A stretch of DNA of 64,000 nucleotides from Cephalotus follicularis (lineage: Eukaryota > Streptophyta > Magnoliopsida > Oxalidales > Cephalotaceae). Of the stretch, positions 57,428-64,000 are shown in pieces. A model generated the notes under the pieces. That model saw only the letters and a program-made list of their open reading frames with translations, had not been told where the DNA came from and did no database searches. Within the stretch, counting starts at the first letter, position 1. The number at the start of each line of letters is the position of its first letter. Both the position numbers and the translations under genes were made by a program. The stretch lies in the NCBI GenBank assembly GCA_001972305.1, contig BDDD01000566.1, forward strand, positions 186,001 to 250,000, in the 5' to 3' direction.

Positions 57428-58728
57428 ATCCTTGTAAATATGTACAAAAATTCAAAGAGGAAATAAAGCTGAATTTTTTCTTCAAAATTTGTGTTCAAGA
57501 TTATAGTTCCAAGTTTGCAAGGGACCGGAGGACCAATGTTCATGTCCTTAAACCTCTGAACAGCCGCCGATCAACTCCCTCAAAGCACCAAAAAGACCCC
57601 CTAAGGGGCAAAGCAATAAAGCCTCCCCCAGTGGAGTGCCAAAAAGACCCCCCAGGGGGCAAACCAAAAACGTAACAACAAGCAAGGGACAACCAGCCGA
57701 GGTCCCCCAAATGCTCAACTTACACTAAGGAGATAAAATCTCACCTCGGCCAGGTACCCAAGGGACCCACCAGGGTTCACCCTACAAAACATCTCCAAGG
57801 ACCAAGCTGGTCCGAGGTCGGGAAGACGGGCAAAACTCAGGCAAACTTCTTATTCTCCCTTAACGCTCGCGAGCAGGCCCGGGGACAAACACCCGAGGAT
57901 GCCACCGGAGCTCATTTTAGGGTTAACCAACCCGAGCTGTGAAGTCAACCCAAGGTTTGACTAACCATGAACAAAGCCTCGCCTAGGGGAGCACTCAACA
58001 AAAAGACCCCCCAAGGGGCACAACAAAAAGACCCCCCAGGGGGCATAACAAAAAGACTCCTCTAGGAGAGCGTTCAACAAAGCCTCATTTAGGGGAGCAT
58101 GTGAAGACTTCCAAAGAAGCAATAAGACTCCCCAGGGAGCACCCTCTGGTCGGCAACACCATGGAAACTTGTTCGACCAGACCTAAAGTCATGTCCTGAG
58201 AGGCGAATCCATGGGAACTTGTAACGATCAAGTTCGTTGTACTGAGCACTTTAATACAAGTGCCCCTACGAGGACTGCAAGCTCAGACGACCTGGCTCAC
58301 AACATGCTGAACCAGACGATATCCTGCTCGATAAACCCATAGGAACTTGCTTGGGCAGACCAAAATCTTAGTCCACAAACACAACAAAACTCGTAAAGAC
58401 TAAGTCTCTATGCCTAAGCGCCTTTGAAATAAGGTGTCCTAAAGGGACTACAAAGCTTAGGTGATTAAGTCTGAAGATTGTTCTTTTTATTTACATTCTA
58501 TTATCCTAAGTGAATAGTGAATGCCCGGGAAGAGCTCAAGAGTAGCGCACAACACAAGCAGAGCCTGGGGTCAAAAAGGATGGTACTTCCTGAGTACTTT
58601 ATAGTATTTCAAAACAGAGAAATAAAGCGTACACAAGTGAGGTACAAAAATACTTCATTTTATTAATCATCAAAAGGGTTACATTGCAAAAGAAAAGAAA
58701 AATACAAAAGTAAAAACAAAAATCTATC
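57428..58728 (+). other. 3' non-coding region of J between integrase and antisense gene
   Basis: No gene. It contains GACCCCCY-RGGGGGC palindromes and inverse relatives of the H repeats (AGTGCCCCTACGAGGACTGC, 58258 on). 58620-58720 is A-rich and would be the 3' end of the antisense transcript. Confidence 0.75.
57976..58098. repeat. Array of GACTCC/GGAG palindromes in J
   Basis: Palindromic units (GCCTCGCCTAGGGGAGC, GACCCCCCAAGGGGC, GACCCCCCAGGGGGC, GACTCCTCTAGGAGAG, GCCTCATTTAGGGGAGC) start at 57976, 58005, 58030, 58055 and 58082. Steps are 29, 25, 25 and 27. Further copies are at about 57592 and 57645. It corresponds to the H array at 38409-38821 read from the other strand. Confidence 0.85.
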
Positions 58729-59665
58729 CTAAGCCTCATCCCTGGAAGGGATGTCTACCACGGCTGGAGGAACTAGAGGATCATCTTCTTTCGTCGAAGG
58801 ATGAGGAGGAGGGTCCTCGAAGCGGGGACCAGGAGAAAGAGGTGCGTCATCCTTGGTCGTCCGTGCTGGGGCAGGCTCTTCGGCACCGATGCGAGAAAGG
58901 GGCTCGACATCTAAGGCCCCAAGGCTGCTGTCCTCAGCAGGTGCAACAAAGGGCACTAGGTCATGGCCGTTGGGCGACCAACTGGGATCCTAAGCATGAC
59001 TTTGCTCTTCATCGAAGGCTTTGAAGGCTTCATCCTCGGTGTCTTCAACGCCCTATGGGATGAAGTCATACTCTGCCACTGAAGGGCCGCAGACAAAGGA
59101 GTCCAACGGGAGATCCGGAAAACACTCGACCATGTTTCGGTAGGTATAATACCCCCGATGAAAGTTGGCCAAGGATTTCTTCAAAACCTCGCGGTTGAAG
59201 TCCTCAGAAGTCTTGTAGAGGTCCACGACCTGATCCATGACATCTCGGAACTCAGCTGACGCCTTAAAATCCAGGACTGCCCTCCCTGCAACAGCTTTGG
59301 CCTTGGCATCCCCAAGCTCTTGGGACCTAGCTAACTGGTCGTGTAGAGCCTCCAGCCTGCCCTCAAGCTCGATTGTCCGCTCCATCGCAACAATAGCCCC
59401 CTCTCCCTCCTGGCCTCCTCCACGGCTTCGTCCTTCTCGGCCGTCAAGCCCTCCTGGGCACCCAGCACCTCGTCCAACTTAGCACGGGCCGCGGCCAAAG
59501 ACCTGCTCAGCTCAGCATTCTCAGCCCCGAGCTACTCGTTCAAGCTGGTCTCTTGGTCAATCCTGTCCATCAGAAGATGGGCATTGACCATGGCCTGAGG
59601 AAAAAAGAAAACGACAGTTCAGAGCTAGAAAAAGTTCAAAAAAGAAAGCCAAGGCAAGTGTGCTT
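58729..59665 (-). pseudogene. J antisense gene, 3' exons
   Basis: Transcription is convergent with pol. From the splice-like CCTCAG|GCCATGG at about 59600, the minus strand reads MVNAHLLMDRIDQETSLNE, a stop, then coiled coil (AENAELSRSLAAARAKLDEV). A frame at 59385-59053 then reads MERTIELEGRLEALHDQLAR, EFRDVMDQVVDLYKTSEDF and FHRGYYTYR, which parallels the H gene. The last part (58956-58729) is Pro/Asp/Glu-rich. It is interrupted upstream by LTR K and continues at 63513. Function unknown. Confidence 0.72.
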
Positions 59666-59717
59666 TATGACACCCCGTGTCACTTTTCCGTGGTTGACGT
59701 GCGAATGGCGTGAGTGT

Positions 59718-59791
59718 ATTATTATTATTATTATATTATTAATTATTATTAATATTATTATTAATATTATTATTATTATTATTATTATTAT
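59718..59791. repeat. (ATT)n microsatellite
   Basis: Imperfect ATT repeat with AATT interruptions, about 74 bp. Confidence 0.95.
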
Positions 59792-61189
59792 ATAAAGAGT
59801 GTGAAGCGCCAGGCGCTTCAAATGAAAATGGACAAAGGCACGGGCGCAGTGATGAAGCAAGAGGACGAGCGGGAGAATGAGAAGGGAAGAGAATGGAAGA
59901 ACGGGCATGAAATGGAGAAAAAGAAAGAGAGAGCACGGGTGCGGGTGTTTTGCGCCAGAGAAGAGAAAGGGAGAGTAATGCGGGGAAGAGTGAAGGATAA
60001 AGAAGAGAAGTGGAGAAAAGAGAGTGGCAGCGGCAGTTTTGCTGTCAGCCGACGCCATCATCGCCATTTTGCGCCAAGTGTGAAGGTGAGTCCTCAATGC
60101 CTTCTTTTTCTTCCTCTCTGTCATCTTCTTCCTTGTCCTCCATGGACGCCAATGCTTGAAGCTTCGTTTTTCAGCGTTGCCGTTCCACAGCCATGGTTGT
60201 TATAGACGAAGACAGAAGAAGCTAGAGCTCTGGCGAGACGGCAAAAGCTCGACAGTTCTCCAGTGCGGCCATTGATAAATCCGTTGGCACTAGGGGTGCT
60301 GTCCGGGCAATAAAGAGAGCTGAAGGAAGTGGAAATCGTTGATTGCAGCGAGCGTGGCAGTAAGTGGAGACGATTTGGCAAGAAGAAATTGTTGCTAAGC
60401 TGGTAGTAGTACAACGGCTCTGTAACAAGTCCTCCAATTCGCAAGCTGCTGTTAAATGGTATAATATAATATATATATAATTTGAATTTCATTTTGATTG
60501 GTATATGAACTGATATGGACTGTCTGAAATGGTTTGTATGGATATGCATATTGAGGATAACATGTGGTATGTTGAAGAAAATGATTTAAATGATATGGTG
60601 GTTGATTAATTGAGCTATAGGATTAAAGATACACTATCTATATTATGTTTCTAATTTTTCTGGTTTTTAATTGAGCAATGGCGAAAGTGAATTCTTTGAA
60701 GAATAGAGATGAAATCTGATTAGAATGGAAGTTGTTATGGCATAGTACTTCTCCTAATTTTTGGGTTAAAAGAATGCATTTTTTTATAACAATAATTAAT
60801 ACTTAAGTTAAATTTATGTTTAATGGAAACTAAAAATCAAATGCTGCCATATATGCTATAAGTCCTCCTAATGGAAACGTGAGTTTTCTGTTACTCAATT
60901 AAAAGGAAATTAGATAACGGTTATATAGGTATCCATTTTGGAACTTTTCCAAGGGGTGGTATCCGGGAGAAACTTCAAGGGGAACAAGTGAAGTTAAGAC
61001 TTTTAGTTATTTATTCATTGATTCTATTGGGAATTGAGTCCTAATGGTGTTAAATAATAAATGGTAATAGTAAGACATTTAAAGGAATGGTTGGTTGGTG
61101 CTGCGAACGGTTGTATTAAGTTATTGATATCGGCATCTATAGCCGTTATGTTACCGAAATGACGTTTTAATCACTTTTTGAACCTAGAG

Positions 61190-61770
61190 TTGTCCGATTG
61201 ACTTGAAATTTTAATGGTAGACCTTAGAATATGTTTAAATATTACTTGTAAAGTTTCGTGCCAAACAAACTTGGTTTAAACTGAAAAGTGTGAAGTTATG
61301 CTAAAATCTTTTTGAATCGGTGATTTTACAAAGGAGCGTATAGCTCTGTTTATCCGTTTGAATTGATTTTTGAGTGGCAGGTTCCTGGATATGTTCAAAC
61401 ACATTCTTGAAAGTTTGGTGTCAAACGGATATGATTTTGGCAAAAAAGTCTCATTTTTACAGTTTTTACAGAAAAAAATAGTTCAAACCTTGGTTTTTCA
61501 AAGTAGCTCATAGCTCCGGTCATCAGTTTCACTTTATTTTTTAGTGGTAGACTCTTGGATATGAACTAATACCTTTTCTAAAGTTTAAACTCCATTGGAC
61601 CTTTAAAATTGATAAAAAGGGTGTTAACTTTGCTTTTGCGGAAAACTCATTTAACAATGACTTTACAAAGGAGACTAAAGCTCAGCTTGTCGGTTTCACT
61701 CGATTTTCGAATGACAGACTACTGGGATATTTTAATTATGATATGGAAAGTTTCACTTTGAAACGACATG
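61190..61770. repeat. Four degenerate tandem units of about 145-165 bp in LTR K
   Basis: Each unit has, in order, an AGCTC[AT]G or CTCTGTTTATC-like word, a C[GA][GA]TTT[CG]A[CA]T word, AGTGG[CT]AG[AG], GGATATG and AAAGTTT. They start near 61190, 61335, 61505 and 61675. Similarity is low but the order is kept. Confidence 0.65.
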
Positions 61771-62417
61771 TTAATGCATAAGTAGTTCATACGTGTATTC
61801 ATGCATATTTAAAGATATGATCAATGATAGTGGAGCTTCCAGTCCATGAAGGGGAATCCGATAGTCGAACTATATTTCAGCATCCAGTGAGACGTGGATC
61901 TTGTAGCTGATCCAGAGCATCGAGGGACTAGTTCGCGGAGTGAGTGGGACATTCCCTTCCTTTATTTTTATTGTCTTTGAGACTCTTGTTTCTATATATG
62001 CCCTTGTGTTTATTATTGATGGTTTGATCGGGATTTGAATCCCACATGTCTTATCTTGAGATTGTTATTGATTGTTATGTGATAGACTCTGGGTGACTTG
62101 GTCACCTTCTTATTTTTCTTTATGTATCATTGTTACCGTGTTTTTGTACTATGATGCTGGGTACTATGTGGTCTGTGACATGTAATAATGGTCTAGGGTG
62201 AGGTGTACGTTTGACGCTCAACTCTGCTTAGCATGCCCATTGGTCTATGATGGGGTGTTATGTGGGAACTGCCCCCGGGTTCCATACCTGGAACTGCGGC
62301 ATACTATTGTCTATGATGGTATGCTGAGTGTTAGTGCAGCAGAGCTGCTCCGTCACTCACTTGACAGACCATATTACTAGTCTGATGATATTGTGCCCGT
62401 GTGGCTACAGCCTGTGT

Positions 62418-62451
62418 GGCTGGATGACATTGATATCAATGTCATCCAGCC
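62418..62451. repeat. Perfect 34-bp palindrome
   Basis: The 17 bases 62418-62434 (GGCTGGATGACATTGAT) are followed without spacer by their exact reverse complement (62435-62451). It could form a hairpin or cruciform. Confidence 0.95.
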
Positions 62452-63512
62452 TATATGTATATTATTGTTGCAGCCAGATTCAGTATTTGCCATTAGATAT
62501 GGCCAGATGGGAATTGACGGATATATGGAATTGACGGATATATGGATTTGACGGTGATATGATATGACGACAGATGTACCAGCATCCTCGGATGTTATGA
62601 TTTTCTTTATGGGCACATACCTTAATTTATTTTTCATGATCATATCTTTGAGTCTTGATATTCATGTATACTGATCTTATTGTGATTCTATTGTACTCGT
62701 GTAGTACCAGTTTAAGTTTTGAGGTTTGATGAGTACACTTTCATTTTTAAGTTATGGTTTTCTTTCTATTTGAGTCTTGTTGATATTCTTTAATTCACTT
62801 TATCTAATGCCTTATATATTTTGATCTTTGCTATATCGTTTTCATTCAGCGCATCCGATACTTCATGGATGTAACAGGGAATGATTTGTCCCAACTCACT
62901 TAGTCATTTGGATTAACCCCCTCACAGTCTTTCTTTTCAGATTATGCGAGCAGTTTCTAAGTCAGATTCAGTAAGGGATGGACTATGAGAGCAGGGCATG
63001 CTACCAGTGTTTCAACACATGGTCAGGGCTTTATCACATGCATAACAGTACTTCATCAACATTTAAATTACGCATTTACTTATATTTCTAAATGATGTTT
63101 TCTTTTATGGTTTTGTTTTTTTAAAGAGCCGAGCTCTATTATTTGCTTTTCGTACTTGATAATGAGGTTGAGGCGGAACCCAACCCATGCTTGTTTAGTG
63201 CTTTAAATCGTGATTTGTTGAGGGCTGAGCCCAATTATACCTGCTGATTCCTCCTTCGGGAGTGTGTTTTATAAACTGTGTTTTTCTTTACAGGGGGCAT
63301 AGTCCGATAAACGGATACTACATGCCCAATTTTCGTAAAATTTCAAGAGTTAGAAAAATTTTCAAGTTTTTGGAAAAAGTTTAACTTTATGTTATTTTTA
63401 TGGTTTTAAGAAGTTTTCAAACAGGTTTTAAGATATCACGTAGATGTTTCCGAAAGGAGGCTTGCCACGTGATGGTCACAACCGTCTCGGTAGGGACGGG
63501 TGTGACATGCTT

Positions 63513-64000
63513 ACCCGATGGCAGCACTGGAAGAGGTTGGTTCAAAGCTGCCCTATCGACCATTGCTCCCTTAGCCTTAGTTCGTAGGGGAACGTGCCTA
63601 CCCTGCCCAGCTCTGTGGTGACCCCGGGCGTCTTCAGACAAACGCCAGCTCGGCCAAGATCTCTCAGGATATCCCTCACTTGTACGAGCTCCGTAGCAGG
63701 GTAAGGATGGTCGAGGTCACAGAGGCGCCCCTCGACGGCTTCATTCTAGGGAACCTCCCCCTTCTCCAACCGCTGCCTTTTTGAGGGACGGGTGAGCTCA
63801 ACGTCAGTCATAGCTGCCCTGGCCTCCGCAGCCCTGGCCTCAACAGCACACTCCTCCTCAGCAGCCCGGGCCGCCGCAGCCCTGGCCTCCGCAGCCATGG
63901 CTGCCACAGCCCTGGCCTCCCTGGCCGCCGCATCCCTGGCCTCTACATCACTGGCCTCCCTGGCCTCCTAGGATAGGACCCGGGGCAGCTCATCAAGCCT
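63513..64000 (-). pseudogene. J antisense gene, upstream part
   Basis: On the minus strand, 64000 downward reads an Ala/Arg/Glu-rich repeat built on the codons GAGGCCAGGGCTGCG (EARAA), then a basic SKRQRLEKGE segment that could serve as a nuclear signal, then ILRDLGRAGV. Two or three stops (TAG near 63970 and 63748) are present. The parallel exon in H is 36563-36760. The gene starts right of the window. Confidence 0.65.

Larger units (their letters stand above)
59666..63507 (+). mobile_element. K: 3.84-kb solo LTR of a Gypsy element in the J antisense gene
   Basis: It starts TATGACACCCCGTGTCAC (second base changed from the usual TG) and ends GGGACGGGTGTGACA, with target duplication TGCTT (59661-59665 and 63508-63512). 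No pol domains. It contains an ATT repeat, a purine-rich stretch (59820-60040), degenerate tandem repeats and a perfect 34-bp palindrome. The ATTAACCCCCTCAC...TTTTCAG landmark (62910-62940) gives the same orientation as E and M. A 134-codon open stretch at 59801-60205 is low-complexity purine-rich sequence and is not accepted as a gene. Confidence 0.88.
51248..64000 (+). mobile_element. J: Tat-type Ty3/Gypsy element, runs off the window
   Basis: 5' LTR 51248-51776, primer-binding site, gag, protease, RT, RNase H, a second RNase H, integrase, repeat-rich 3' region and an antisense gene interrupted by solo LTR K. The 3' LTR is beyond 64000. Dual RNase H plus an antisense gene place it in the Tat lineage. 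Pol has about nine stops and one frameshift, so it is inactive. Related to H and to solo LTR G. Confidence 0.93.

Noticed and set aside
59801-60205. 134-codon open stretch in LTR K
   Set aside because: Lys/Glu/Arg-rich from purine-rich DNA, inside a solo LTR, with an open stretch also on the other strand.

Overview
This is plant nuclear DNA, most probably from a dicot. It is a stack of transposable elements with no gene that I can securely assign to the host. The evidence is LTR retrotransposon hallmarks throughout: gag zinc knuckles, DSG proteases, integrases, YVDD-type reverse transcriptases, tRNA primer-binding sites, polypurine tracts and 5-bp target duplications. AT-rich MITEs and microsatellites lie between them. 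Almost every coding region carries stops or frameshifts. I cannot name the species.

Layout, left to right. (D) 1-1309 is the right end of a Gypsy-type LTR inserted in the leader of (A), a Copia element running to 16891. A is split inside its RNase H gene by (B), a 10.2-kb decayed Copia element with 2.5-kb LTRs (5017-15238, target duplication GATGA). A itself lies inside (C), a Ty3/Gypsy chromovirus whose RNase H/integrase resumes at 16892. C is broken again by a 3.3-kb solo LTR (E, 18498-21775, ATAAA). After C's 3' LTR come three related MITE copies. The second is split by (F), a minus-strand Sirevirus (23118-33915, AAATC) that carries two solo LTRs: S2 (24595-25547, AACAT) and G (28687-29627, CCTAG).

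(H) 34609-43679 (GTGTT) is a minus-strand Tat-type Gypsy element that has lost its enzymes. It keeps gag and a divergent antisense gene, and holds solo LTR I (39125-41685, CATAC), which belongs to the B family. A short stretch of low-repeat sequence follows. Then come (L), a gag-only element (44932-47968); (M), a solo LTR (47979-50011, TTGTT); and (J), a plus-strand Tat-type element from 51248 to beyond the window end. J has gag, protease, reverse transcriptase, two RNase H domains, integrase and an antisense gene, the last split by a 3.8-kb solo LTR (K, 59666-63507, TGCTT).

The most unusual signal is non-coding. At least three unrelated LTR families (D/E; F/S2; I) carry arrays of a roughly 10-12 bp imperfect palindrome with a GTC[GA][AG]C-like core. 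The cores repeat at about 21 bp, or 30-31 bp, which is whole turns of the helix, while the spacers between them differ. The Tat elements and LTR M carry separate 25-bp periodic arrays. I read the first group as candidate phased protein-binding or hairpin arrays; this is inference.
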